From: Pseudooceanicola antarcticus
Lineage (GTDB): Bacteria > Pseudomonadota > Alphaproteobacteria > Rhodobacterales > Rhodobacteraceae
Direction: 5' to 3'
Assembly (NCBI RefSeq): GCF_900215355.1
Contig: NZ_OBEA01000002.1
Location: 124,001 to 188,000, forward strand
Length of the DNA: 64,000 nt
Shown: positions 51,626-60,266 of the stretch, piece by piece
How the letters are laid out: the number at the start of each line of letters is the position of its first letter
Position numbering within the stretch: position 1 is the stretch's first letter
Translations under genes and position numbers: made by a program
The notes under the pieces: generated by a model
Told to the model about the DNA's origin: nothing
The model's database searches: none
The model's input: only the letters and a program-made list of their open reading frames with translations

Positions 51626-52588
51626 TCAGCGCTCTTTGACGTAGGGCTCGCCCGAGGCGCGCGGCGGGATGGCCGCGCCGACGAAGCCCGCCAGGATGAC
51701 GATCGTCAGGATGTAGGGCAGGGCGTTCATGAACTGCACCGGGATGACGAAGGCGCCCAGGTCGATGTTCTGGTAGCGCAGCGCGATGGCCTGCAGCAGG
51801 CCGAAGAGCATCGTGGCCGAGAGGCAGTACCAGGGCCGCCACTTGGCGAAGATCAGCGCCGCCAGGGCGATGTAGCCGCGGCCTGCGGTCATCTCGCGCA
51901 CGAAGCCCGCCTGCAGCGCGGTGGCCAGGTAGCTGCCCGCCAGGCCGCAGAGCACACCGGCGATGATGATCGCGGCAAAGCGCAGACGCTGCACCGAGAT
52001 CCCGGCGGTATCCACCGCGGCGGGGTTCTCGCCGACCGCGCGCAGGCGCAGGCCGAAGCGGGTGCGGAACAGCACCCACCAGGACAGCGGCACCAGCAGG
52101 AAGGCCACGTAGACCAGGATCGAATGGCCCGAGATGAGCTCGTAGTAGATCGGGCCGATGATCGGCACGTCTTGCAGGCTCTCGGCGAAGGGCAGGGTGA
52201 TGTTGCTGTAGCGGCCCTCTTCCAGCGTCGGGGTCCGGCCGCCCTGGGCGAACCAGGTCTGCGCGATCAGCACCGTCACGCCCGAGGCCAGGAAGTTCAG
52301 CGCCACGCCCGAGATCAGCTGGTTGCCGCGGAAGGTGATCGAGGCCAGCCCGTGGATCATCGAGAAGGCGATGGCGGCCAGCACACCCGCGAGCAGCCCG
52401 ACCCAGACCGAGCCCGAGTAATAGGCGAAGGCGGCCGAGAAGAAGGCGGCGGCCAGGGCCTTGCCTTCAAGCCCGATATCCACCACGCCCGCGCGTTCCG
52501 AGAAGAGCCCGGCGAGGCACATCAGCAGCAGCGGCGTGCCCAGTCGGACGGTGGAGTCGAGGATCTGGAGAAGTGTCATCAGGTCCAT
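51626..52588 (-). CDS. BMP-type ABC transporter permease (second)
   Basis: A 320-residue permease of the nucleoside-type ABC family (NupQ/YufQ-like). Typical blocks are AGLFSERAGVVDIGLEGK and FRTRFGLRLRAVGENPAAVDTAG. Ten or so helices. The ATG follows GGAGAG and lies 3 bp after the LysE-family gene. It is the last gene of the operon. Confidence 0.9.
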   Translation of the reverse strand: MDLMTLLQILDSTVRLGTPLLLMCLAGLFSERAGVVDIGLEGKALAAAFFSAAFAYYSGSVWVGLLAGVLAAIAFSMIHGLASITFRGNQLISGVALNFLASGVTVLIAQTWFAQGGRTPTLEEGRYSNITLPFAESLQDVPIIGPIYYELISGHSILVYVAFLLVPLSWWVLFRTRFGLRLRAVGENPAAVDTAGISVQRLRFAAIIIAGVLCGLAGSYLATALQAGFVREMTAGRGYIALAALIFAKWRPWYCLSATMLFGLLQAIALRYQNIDLGAFVIPVQFMNALPYILTIVILAGFVGAAIPPRASGEPYVKER

Positions 52589-52591
52589 GGG

Positions 52592-53227
52592 TCAGCTCTC
52601 CGATGTGGCGATCTTGAAGGCGGCGAAGGCGAAGAAGACGCCGAGCGCCCCCTCGATCCAGCGCCGCCCGGCAGCATAGGCATGCCGCACGGGGGCGGAG
52701 GACAGGATCAGCGCCCAGGCCGCGTGGCAGGTGAAGGAAATCACGAAGGAACAGGCGATGAAGGCCGCCACCACAAGGGCGGAACCGCCCTGGGTCGCGC
52801 CGACCGCCGCGATGGCCAGCCAGAAGGCGATGGCCTTGGGGTTGGTCACCTGCATCAGGTAGCCCGCCGCGAAGAGCCGCGAGGCGCTGGCGGGGGCCAC
52901 TCTGGCCGCTTCGATCTTCGGCGGGTGGATGGCCTTGCGGAAGGCCCCCCAGGCCAGCCAGACCAGGTAGCTGGCGCCGATGATCCGCAGGACCTCCATC
53001 GCCCAGGCAAGCTGGCTCAGCAGCAGTCCCACGCCCAGCAGGGTCAGCACGTTGATCGTGCTGGAGCCCGCCGCGATCCCCGTGGTGGCGACCATGGCCG
53101 CGCCGCGCCCGCGCGAGGCGGAAACGCCCAGCAGGAAGGCCACGGCGGGACCGGGAGAGATCGCCGCGAAGGTCAGGATCGAGAAGGCCGCCACGAAGCG
53201 GGGCAGGTAGGTGATCAGCTCATCCAC
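52592..53227 (-). CDS. LysE/RhtB family exporter inserted in an ABC operon
   Basis: A 211-residue protein with six helices; FAAISPGPAVAFLLGVSASRG and YLMQVTNPKAIAFWLAIAAVG are LysE signatures. Family members export amino acids such as lysine or homoserine. Start GTG 53227 with AAGGAGG inside the end of the preceding permease gene. It is set between the two permease genes with 3-bp gaps on both sides, an unusual insertion. Separate export of a metabolite from the imported nucleoside is one explanation. Confidence 0.88.
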   Translation of the reverse strand: MDELITYLPRFVAAFSILTFAAISPGPAVAFLLGVSASRGRGAAMVATTGIAAGSSTINVLTLLGVGLLLSQLAWAMEVLRIIGASYLVWLAWGAFRKAIHPPKIEAARVAPASASRLFAAGYLMQVTNPKAIAFWLAIAAVGATQGGSALVVAAFIACSFVISFTCHAAWALILSSAPVRHAYAAGRRWIEGALGVFFAFAAFKIATSES

Positions 53228-53230
53228 CCC

Positions 53231-54322
53231 TCAGCCCTCCTTGCGCAGGGCCATGAAGACCCGCTCCAGCGGCCAGCGGACGATGTTGTCCATGGCGCCG
53301 GTGAAGAGGATGACGAGGGCCTGGATGACCACGATCAGCTCGCGCGGGATCGAGGTCCACATCGCCAGCTCGGCGCCGCCCTGGTAGAGGAAGCCGAAGA
53401 GGATCGAGGCCAGCAGCACGCCAACCGGGTGGTTGCGCCCCATGAGCGCCACGGCGATGCCGATGAAGCCCGCGCCCTCGGCGGAGTTGAGGATCAGCCG
53501 CTCGGCCTCGCCCTGGGTCACGTTGATGCCCATCAGGCCCGACAGCGCGCCCGAGATCAGCATGGCGACGATGATGATGCGGAAGGGCGAGATGCCGGCG
53601 TATTTGGCACCGCTCTCGGAATTGCCCTGGGAGCGGATCTCGTAGCCCAGCTTGGTGCGCCAGATCAGCAGCCAGACCAGCACGCAGGCCGCAAGCGCGA
53701 CGAAGAAGGTCACATTGGCCGGCGCGCCGCGGAACAGCACGCCCTCACCGCCCGCGAAGATGTCGCGGAAGGTGGGCAGGTGGGTGGCATCGGGGAAGGT
53801 GGCCGAGGCGGGCTCCATCGCGCCGACGGGGCGCAGCAGGTTGACCAGCACGTAGTTCAGGAAGGCCGCGGCGATGAAGTTGAACATGATCGTGGTGATC
53901 ACGATATGGCTGCCGCGCGCCGCCTGCAGGTAGGCCGGGATCAGCGCCCACAGCGCGCCGAAGAGCGCCGCGCCAAGGGTCGAGCCCAGAAGCGCCAGCG
54001 TCCAGTGCGGCCAGGGGATGAAGAGACAGCAAAGCGCCACGCCGAGCGAGCCGATCACCGCCTGGCCTTCGCCGCCGATGTTGAAGAGCTTGGCATGGAA
54101 CGCCACCGAGACCGCGAGGCCGGTGAAGATGAAGTTGGTGGCGTAGTAGAGGGTGTAGCCCCAGCCGGACGAGCGCATCAGCGCCCCGTCGACCATCAGC
54201 GAGAAGGCCTCCCAGGGGTTTTCACCGATGGCCCAGATGGCCACGGCGGACAGCACCGCCGCCAGCAGGAGCGAGATCAGCGGGATCAGGACCACATCGG
54301 CCCAGACAGGCATCCTATCCAT
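53231..54322 (-). CDS. BMP-type ABC transporter permease (first)
   Basis: A 363-residue permease (NupP/YufP-like). Blocks are FNIGGEGQAVIGSLGV, WALIPAYLQAARGSHIVITTIMFNFIA and RAVALMGRNHPVGVLLASILFG-like GIAVALMGRNHPVG. It overlaps the ATPase gene end by 8 bp. Confidence 0.9.
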   Translation of the reverse strand: MDRMPVWADVVLIPLISLLLAAVLSAVAIWAIGENPWEAFSLMVDGALMRSSGWGYTLYYATNFIFTGLAVSVAFHAKLFNIGGEGQAVIGSLGVALCCLFIPWPHWTLALLGSTLGAALFGALWALIPAYLQAARGSHIVITTIMFNFIAAAFLNYVLVNLLRPVGAMEPASATFPDATHLPTFRDIFAGGEGVLFRGAPANVTFFVALAACVLVWLLIWRTKLGYEIRSQGNSESGAKYAGISPFRIIIVAMLISGALSGLMGINVTQGEAERLILNSAEGAGFIGIAVALMGRNHPVGVLLASILFGFLYQGGAELAMWTSIPRELIVVIQALVILFTGAMDNIVRWPLERVFMALRKEG

Positions 54323-55934
54323 GTTTCGGTGCCTCTCCTTGTTCGACGGCGGCCATGTTTTCCTCGACCGCCTTGAAGTCTTCGGTAGCGGGCTCGCCCG
54401 AGATCCCGGCCATCAGGAGGCCCAGCTCGCGCTCGTCCGTTTCGTTCGGGTCGCGGAAGCCCATGATCTGGCCGTCGAACATCACCGCGATACGGTCCGA
54501 CAGCGACATGATCTCATCCAGCTCGACCGAGACCAGCAGGATCGCCTTGCCCGCGTCGCGCAGGCGGACGATTTCCTGGTGGATGAACTCGATGGCGCCG
54601 ATGTCGACGCCGCGGGTCGGCTGACCGACCAGCAGCAGGTCGGGGTTGCGCTCGATCTCGCGGGCCAGGACCACCTTCTGCTGGTTGCCCCCCGAGAAGC
54701 TCTTCGCCTTCAGGTTCGGATCCGGCGGGCGCACGTCGAAGCGCTCCATCTTGGCGGCGGCTTCCTTCTGGATCGCCGCGTTGTCCATCAGCGGGCCCTT
54801 CTGCCACTGCGGGTCGCGGTGGTAGCCGAAGACGGTGTTCTCCCAGGCGGTGAACTCCATGATCAGGCCTTCGCGCTGACGGTCCTCGGGCACGTTGCCG
54901 ATCGAGGCCGCACGTCGCGCCGCCCCGTCCGAGCCCTTGCCCGAAAGCGGCAGCTCGGCGCCCAGCATGGTGATCTCGCCGGTGCCGTCCATGATGCCGC
55001 CCAGCACGTGCATCAGCTCGGACTGGCCATTGCCGGCAACCCCCGCGAGACCCAGGATCTCGCCGCGGCGGATGTCGAAGGAAATGCCCTTCACCCGCTC
55101 GACGCCCTTGTCGTCGACGACCTTCAGATCCTTGACCGACAGGACCACGTCACCCGGAGTGGCGGGCTTCTTGTCGACGCGCAGCAGAACCTTGCGACCG
55201 ACCATCAGCTCGGCCAGCTCCTCGGGGCTGGTCTCGGCGGTCTTCACGGTCGCGGTCATCTGGCCGCGCCGCATGACGCTGACGGTGTCGGTGATTTCCA
55301 TGATCTCGCGCAGCTTGTGGGTGATCAGGATGATCGTCTTCCCCTCGCGCCGCAGGTTGTCGAGGATGCGGAACAGGTGGTCGGCCTCTGCGGGCGTCAG
55401 CACGCCCGTGGGTTCGTCCAGGATCAGGATGTTGGCCTCTCGATAGAGCGCCTTCAGGATCTCGACCCGCTGCTGGTGGCCCACCGAGAGATGCTCGATC
55501 AGGGCATCGGGGTCCACGTGCATCTCGTATTCTTCTGCAAGCTGTTTCAGCGACTTGCGCGCTTTCGAGATCGAGGGTCTCAGCGAGGCGCCCTCTTCGG
55601 CGCCCAGGATGATGTTCTCGACCACCGAGAAATTCTCGACCAGCTTGAAGTGCTGGAAGACCATGCCGATGCCGGCCGCGATGGCGTCCTGGCTGTCGTT
55701 GATCTGGGTCTTTTCCCCGTTGATGAAGATCTCGCCCGCATCGGCCTTGTAGAAGCCGTAGAGGATCGACATCAGGGTGGATTTGCCCGCGCCGTTCTCG
55801 CCGATGATGCCGTGGATCGTACCCGGCATGACGCGGATGGAAATGTCCTTATTGGCCTGGACCGGGCCGAAGGCTTTCGAGATGCCCTTGAGCTCGATGG
55901 CCGGCTGGGTGGTCTCGGAGGCAGGTGCAGTCAT
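54315..55934 (-). CDS. BMP-type ABC transporter ATP-binding protein (tandem ATPase)
   Basis: A 539-residue protein with two ABC domains, as in sugar/nucleoside importers. Domain 1: Walker A GENGAGKST, signature LSVGHQQRVE, Walker B ILILDEPTGVL. Domain 2: degenerate Walker A GVAGNGQSE, signature FSGGNQQKVVLA, Walker B DLLLVGQPTRGVD. The Lys-to-Gln-type change in the second Walker A is normal for the family. I chose ATG 55934; ATG 55943 is possible. Confidence 0.92.
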   Translation of the reverse strand: MTAPASETTQPAIELKGISKAFGPVQANKDISIRVMPGTIHGIIGENGAGKSTLMSILYGFYKADAGEIFINGEKTQINDSQDAIAAGIGMVFQHFKLVENFSVVENIILGAEEGASLRPSISKARKSLKQLAEEYEMHVDPDALIEHLSVGHQQRVEILKALYREANILILDEPTGVLTPAEADHLFRILDNLRREGKTIILITHKLREIMEITDTVSVMRRGQMTATVKTAETSPEELAELMVGRKVLLRVDKKPATPGDVVLSVKDLKVVDDKGVERVKGISFDIRRGEILGLAGVAGNGQSELMHVLGGIMDGTGEITMLGAELPLSGKGSDGAARRAASIGNVPEDRQREGLIMEFTAWENTVFGYHRDPQWQKGPLMDNAAIQKEAAAKMERFDVRPPDPNLKAKSFSGGNQQKVVLAREIERNPDLLLVGQPTRGVDIGAIEFIHQEIVRLRDAGKAILLVSVELDEIMSLSDRIAVMFDGQIMGFRDPNETDERELGLLMAGISGEPATEDFKAVEENMAAVEQGEAPKHG

Positions 55935-55993
55935 GTTCGGCATCCCGTGAAAGGAAACAGGGACCGCATTGGCCGCGGCCCCTGTCAAAGTGG

Positions 55994-56014
55994 GGCGGGG
56001 CAGGTTGCCCCGCC
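55994..56014 (-). other. hairpin between the BMP gene and the ATPase gene
   Basis: Perfect 9-bp stem GGCGGGGCA/TGCCCCGCC with a 3-nt loop, 8 bp after the BMP stop, no T-tract. It probably raises binding-protein mRNA relative to the ABC genes. Confidence 0.6.
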
Positions 56015-56021
56015 GGCCCGA

Positions 56022-57029
56022 TCAGAATTCCACTGCCGGGCAGGTGTTGTCGACGGTGTAGTCGTGCACTTCGATCTCGCCCGAGACGATGTCGCCGGCG
56101 GCGGCATAGACGGCCGAGAGGGTGTCGAAGTCGATCATGGTCTCGTTGTAGCCGTCCAGCGCGAAGCCGACGCCACGGTTCGAGAGGTCCTTGACCTGCA
56201 CGCCGGTCTCGAGGTCGGCGCCTGCGGACATCGCGTCATAGACGGCGTTGTCGACACGCTTCAGCATCGAGGTCAGCACGGAGCCGGGGTAGAGGTAGTT
56301 CTGGTTGCTGTCCACGCCGATGCCATAGGCACCTTCGTCGGCGGCGGTCTGCAGAACACCCAGGCCCGAGGCGCCGGCGGCGGCGAAGATCACGTCAGAG
56401 CCCTGGGACATCTGGGCCTTGGTCAGCTCGGAGGCCTTCACCGGGTCGTTCCACGCGGTCGGGTCGGTGCCGATCATGTTGGCGATGATCTTGGCATCGG
56501 GGTTCACGGCCTTGGCGCCCTGGGCAAAGCCGCAGGCAAACTTGCGGATCAGCGGGATGTCCATGCCGCCCACGAAGGAGACGGTGCCCGATTCGGAGGC
56601 TTCACCGGCGATCATGCCGACCAGGTAGGAGCCTTCGTGCTCGGAGAAACCGATCGACAGGACGTTGGGGTTGGCATCCGGGTCGACCCAGCCGTCGATG
56701 GTGACGAACTTGGTGTCGGGGTAGTCGCCGGCCACGTTGGCGATCGGGGTCGAGAACGAGAAGCCGGTGGTGATCACGGGCGAGAAGCCCTGCTCGGCGA
56801 AGCGGCGCAGCGCCTGCTCACGCTGGGCTTCCGAGGTCAGCTCGATGTCCTTGAACTCGCCACCGGTTTCAGCAGCCCAGCGGGTTGCACCGTTGAAGGC
56901 GGCTTCGTTGAACGACTTGTCGAACTTGCCGCCGAGGTCGTAGATCAGCGCCGGGTCGGCGAAGGATGCGGTTGCGGTCAGCGCCAGGCCGGTGGCGGCG
57001 GCGCCGAGGATCTTGGTCATCAGGGTCAT
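56022..57029 (-). CDS. BMP family nucleoside-type substrate-binding protein
   Basis: A 335-residue periplasmic protein with signal peptide MTLMTKILGAAATGLALTATASFAD. The BMP/PnrA fold is visible as LIYDLGGKFDKSFNEAAFNGA, ITTGFSFSTPIANVAGDYPDTKF, FVGGMDIPLIRKFACGFAQG and VIFAAAGASGLGVLQ. BMP proteins bind purine nucleosides; hence a purine or nucleoside uptake system. ATG 57029 follows GGGAGA. The 158-bp region upstream has no recognised element. Confidence 0.93.
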   Translation of the reverse strand: MTLMTKILGAAATGLALTATASFADPALIYDLGGKFDKSFNEAAFNGATRWAAETGGEFKDIELTSEAQREQALRRFAEQGFSPVITTGFSFSTPIANVAGDYPDTKFVTIDGWVDPDANPNVLSIGFSEHEGSYLVGMIAGEASESGTVSFVGGMDIPLIRKFACGFAQGAKAVNPDAKIIANMIGTDPTAWNDPVKASELTKAQMSQGSDVIFAAAGASGLGVLQTAADEGAYGIGVDSNQNYLYPGSVLTSMLKRVDNAVYDAMSAGADLETGVQVKDLSNRGVGFALDGYNETMIDFDTLSAVYAAAGDIVSGEIEVHDYTVDNTCPAVEF

Positions 57030-57187
57030 TTGGGTCTCCCAGTTGCGTGGCCGTCTCTGTCCGAACGGAGGCCTGCGGCCATTGCTGTCAGATCTCAGTG
57101 ATCCCGACGATTTAGGACAGAGCGGCTGAACGTGGTCAATAGCATTCTCTGACCGTTTGGTAGGGAAAAATGACTTCCGACGGGGGG

Positions 57188-57619
57188 TCACCCGAGGTCT
57201 TTGCTCATGATTTCAGCGTCTTTCACCGCGCCGTCCGGTGTCCGGTAGTAGCCCGGCCGCCGGCCGGTCTTCTCGAAACCTGCGGAAAGATAGAGCGCGA
57301 TGGCGGGGCCGTTGTCCGCCGCGACCTCCAACAGGGCACGGCGGGTGCCACGGGCGCTGGCCTCGGAGAGAAAACTCTCGACCAGGGCGCGGCCCAAGCC
57401 CCGGCGGCGGGCGGCGGGATCGACGGCGAGGGTGAGGATCTCGGCCTCGTCCAGCAGCTGCCGGGCCAGCAGGAAACCACCCGGCGTCTCGAGCAGGAAA
57501 CAGTGGCGGTCCCCGATCAGCTGCGCGATCTCGGCGGCGGACCAGGGGCGGGGGGTGGTGAAGCAGGCGGCGTGCAGGGCAGCCAGCGCCTGGGCGCGGG
57601 AGCTGGCCTCGGTGCTCAT
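57188..57619 (-). CDS. rimI: ribosomal protein S18-alanine N-acetyltransferase RimI
   Basis: A 143-residue GNAT beside tsaB, the usual place of rimI. It has the acetyl-CoA motif LTLAVDPAARRRGLGRALVESFL and LEVAADNGPAIALYLSAGFEKTGRRPGYY. RimI acetylates the N-terminal alanine of S18. The start overlaps the tsaB stop by 4 bp. Confidence 0.88.
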   Translation of the reverse strand: MSTEASSRAQALAALHAACFTTPRPWSAAEIAQLIGDRHCFLLETPGGFLLARQLLDEAEILTLAVDPAARRRGLGRALVESFLSEASARGTRRALLEVAADNGPAIALYLSAGFEKTGRRPGYYRTPDGAVKDAEIMSKDLG

Positions 57620-58236
57620 GGGATGATCCGGGGCGGGGCGTCGCGCGGCGGGGCCGCATCGGCGGGGCGCAGGTAGAAGGGCGCCGGGGCGCCATGGGCC
57701 GCGTCGATGCGGGTGGTGGCCACGGCGGCGATCAGCGGCGCGGGGTTTTCGGGCGCCGGGCGCGCGCCCGGAGCAGCGCCGATGATCAGCGTGTCCTCGG
57801 GCGTCAGCTCTGCCGGGATTTCCTCTGCGGCAAAGAGCCGGGCCTCGCCGGGGCCCTCGTCCAAAAAGAGCTGTCCGTAGAGCTGGTTACGCGGCGCGGG
57901 CAGGGTGGCCAGCAGGGGCCGGGGCTGGCCATGGGCCAGCATGTCGAAGCCGGTGACGCCGATGGCCGGGATGCCAAGGCCGAGCGCCAGCCCCCGCGCC
58001 AGCGAGACAGAGATGCGGATGCCGGTGAAGTTCCCCGGCCCGACGCCGACGGCCAGGGCCGAGAGCTCGGACCAGTTGCGGCCGGCGGTGGCGAGCAGCT
58101 CTTCCAGCAGCGGTACCAGGCGTTCGGCCTGGCCACGGGCCATCTCCTCGCGCTGCGAGGCGATCAGGCTGTCACCGTCCAGAAGGGCGGCGGCGCAATG
58201 GGGGGCGGAGGTATCGAAGGCGAGGATCAGGGACAT
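57616..58236 (-). CDS. tsaB: tRNA t6A threonylcarbamoyl complex protein TsaB
   Basis: A 206-residue ASKHA-fold partner of TsaD in t6A37 formation on ANN-decoding tRNAs. The family signature LAFDTSAPHCAAALLDG is followed by AVGVGPGNFTGIRISVSLARGLALGL. ATG 58236 is preferred over the longer frame. The C-terminus is alanine/proline rich. Confidence 0.93.
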   Translation of the reverse strand: MSLILAFDTSAPHCAAALLDGDSLIASQREEMARGQAERLVPLLEELLATAGRNWSELSALAVGVGPGNFTGIRISVSLARGLALGLGIPAIGVTGFDMLAHGQPRPLLATLPAPRNQLYGQLFLDEGPGEARLFAAEEIPAELTPEDTLIIGAAPGARPAPENPAPLIAAVATTRIDAAHGAPAPFYLRPADAAPPRDAPPRIIP

Positions 58237-58318
58237 GCTCTGGGTCTGGTCACTGTCTTGCAGCTTGCGCCGGTAGGGCTGCTGCCTGCGCCTGGGAGGG
58301 GCGGGCCCGCGCGGGGCC

Positions 58319-58340
58319 CGGCCCGGAAGGTGTCGGGCCG
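58319..58340 (-). other. hairpin between nfu and tsaB
   Basis: Stem CGGCCCG/CGGGCCG with an 8-nt loop, 4 bp after the nfu stop. No T-tract. Possible 3' end of the nfu mRNA. Confidence 0.4.
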
Positions 58341-58343
58341 TCC

Positions 58344-58907
58344 TCAGACGGCAACGGGCCGAACCTCGGTCACCTCGGGGATATAGTGGCGCAGCAGGTT
58401 CTCGATGCCCATCTTCAGCGTCAGCGTGGACGAGGGGCAACCGGCGCAGGCGCCCTGCATGTGCAGGTAGACAACGCCGCGCTCGAAGCCGTGGAAGGTG
58501 ATGTCGCCACCATCCTGGGCCACGGCGGGGCGCACGCGGGTGTCCAGCAGCTCCTTGATCTGGCCGACAATTTCGCCGTCGGGGCCATCATGCTCGGCAT
58601 GGCCGGAGCTCATGCCCTCGGCGCCGCCCATGACCGGCTCGCCGGACTGGTAGTGCTCCATGATGCCGCCCAGCAGGGCCGGCTTCAGGTGGTCCCATTC
58701 CAGCCCGTCGCGCTTGGTGACGGTGATGAAATCGGTGCCGAAGAAGATCCCCGTGACGCCGTCGACGGAAAACAGCCGCTTCGCCAGCGGAGATTTCTCG
58801 GCCGTCTCGGCAGAGGGGAAATCGGCTGTGCCGGCGTCCAGCACGGTCTGGCCGGGCAGGAACTTCAGCGTGGCGGGGTTGGGCGTGGATTCGGTCTGGA
58901 TGAACAT
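58344..58907 (-). CDS. nfuA: Nfu-type iron-sulfur cluster carrier protein
   Basis: A 187-residue protein. The N-terminal Nfu domain begins MFIQTESTPNPATLKFLPG, and the C-terminal NifU-like domain holds the cluster-binding CAGCPSS (CxxC) motif after GVVYLHMQGACAGCPSS. It delivers [4Fe-4S] clusters to apoenzymes. Start ATG 58907 has AAAGGG upstream. The promoter at 58934-58962 has an Irr-like box beside it, consistent with iron control. Confidence 0.9.
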   Translation of the reverse strand: MFIQTESTPNPATLKFLPGQTVLDAGTADFPSAETAEKSPLAKRLFSVDGVTGIFFGTDFITVTKRDGLEWDHLKPALLGGIMEHYQSGEPVMGGAEGMSSGHAEHDGPDGEIVGQIKELLDTRVRPAVAQDGGDITFHGFERGVVYLHMQGACAGCPSSTLTLKMGIENLLRHYIPEVTEVRPVAV

Positions 58908-58933
58908 CGGCGGACCCTTTCTGGTTGACCCCC

Positions 58934-58962
58934 GATATGCGCTCTCGAGGGGCAAGTGTCAA
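58934..58962 (-). promoter_or_regulatory. sigma-70-like promoter of nfuA
   Basis: On the minus strand: -35 TTGACA (58957-58962, perfect), 17-bp spacer, -10 CATATC (58934-58939). Transcription would begin near 58928, giving a leader of about 20 nt. Confidence 0.6.
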
Positions 58963-58965
58963 GAA

Positions 58966-58980
58966 TTGGAACCATTCTAA
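58966..58980 (-). promoter_or_regulatory. Irr-like iron box (TTAGAA-N3-TTCCAA) at the nfuA promoter
   Basis: On the minus strand it reads TTAGAATGGTTCCAA, a dyad with one mismatch from TTAGAA-N3-TTCTAA, the iron control element bound by Irr in alphaproteobacteria. It ends 3 bp before the -35 hexamer. Confidence 0.5.
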
Positions 58981-59018
58981 GGAGGCGCCGGACTCCCTGT
59001 CGGCCCCCTGTCTGTATC

Positions 59019-59048
59019 GCGTCGGTACAACGTCGGTATTACGTCGGT
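59019..59048. repeat. 11-bp tandem repeat (3 units), second locus
   Basis: Units at 59019 (GCGTCGGT), 59030 and 59041 (ACGTCGGT), spaced exactly 11 bp. Same octamer and period as at 2439-2482. It lies between the nfuA promoter and the 3' end of the universal stress protein gene. Confidence 0.85.
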
Positions 59049-59106
59049 GCCGGGAGCGCGGTGCGGTAAGGGGCGGGAAAGGACCGGGCCCGCAGGGCAG
59101 GCGGGC

Positions 59107-59562
59107 TCAGGTGATCGCTTCCAGGCGGTCCTTCGACAGGTCCTCGGGCACGATGGTGATCGGCACCGGCAGCGAGCCCGCGTTGCGGCTCATGGCGGTG
59201 ACCAGGGGGCCGGGGCCGCCCTTGCCGGCCGCCGCACCCAGCACCAGCACGCCGATATCACCGTCTTCCTGGATCTGGCCCAGGATCTGCTCGTAGGCCT
59301 CGCCCTCGCGGATCACCAGCTCGGGCTCGATCTTCTGACGATCGCGCATCCACTTGGCGAAGACCTCGAAATGGGCCTCGATCCGCTCGCGGGCCTCGGC
59401 GCGCATGATGTCGGCGACACCCATCCAGTGATTGAACTCGTCAGGTGCGATGATCGACAGGATGGTCACCCCGCCGCCGGTATTGGCGGCGCGCATGGCG
59501 GCAAAGCGCATGGCGTTGAGGCATTCGCGGCTGTCGTCGAGAACGACCAGGAACTTACGCAT
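59107..59562 (-). CDS. universal stress protein (UspA family)
   Basis: A 151-residue protein beginning MRKFLVVLDDSRECLNAMRFAA. It has the ATP-binding motif GAAAGKGGPGPLVTAM ... NAGSLPVPITIVPEDL (G-x2-G-x9-G-S type). ATP-binding Usp proteins aid survival under stress. ATG 59562 follows GGGGAGATCC. It is divergent from rnpB. Confidence 0.9.
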   Translation of the reverse strand: MRKFLVVLDDSRECLNAMRFAAMRAANTGGGVTILSIIAPDEFNHWMGVADIMRAEARERIEAHFEVFAKWMRDRQKIEPELVIREGEAYEQILGQIQEDGDIGVLVLGAAAGKGGPGPLVTAMSRNAGSLPVPITIVPEDLSKDRLEAIT

Positions 59563-59638
59563 GGATCTCCCCTTTGGGCAGATCATGGCGCATGGGGGCG
59601 TCAGGGGCAATGGGGATGGCTCTTCGCGGCGGGGGTGA

Positions 59639-59667
59639 TTGACCGCGTGCCGGGCTATGGCTATTGC
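59639..59667 (+). promoter_or_regulatory. promoter of rnpB
   Basis: -35 TTGACC (59639-59644), 17-bp spacer, -10 TATTGC (59662-59667). It predicts a start about 7-8 bp downstream, which matches the 5' end of the P1 stem of RNase P RNA at 59675. Confidence 0.7.
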
Positions 59668-59674
59668 GCGGGAT

Positions 59675-60076
<402 letters not shown>

Positions 60077-60266
60077 ATATTCTGATGCATCGCTTTTTCT
60101 CGAGCTGAGAGGGAACCCGCCCACGGCGGGCGCGCCCTGAGCCATTCCCCGCCAATGGTCGGGGGGAGGGGGCCTGAGCGTCGGGAACGCGCGGCCTCGG
60201 GCGGTGTTGTGGGAGTACAAGCCCTCGCCGGAAGCGGGGAGCGACAGTTCCACCAGGAGACTTTCC

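Noticed and set aside
54228-57101. 957-codon open frame antisense to the ABC/BMP genes (and 919 codons at 51617-54376)
   Set aside because: The minus-strand genes have clear families, signal peptides and overlaps; the plus-strand frames encode His/Asp/Gly-rich nonsense typical of antisense shadows.
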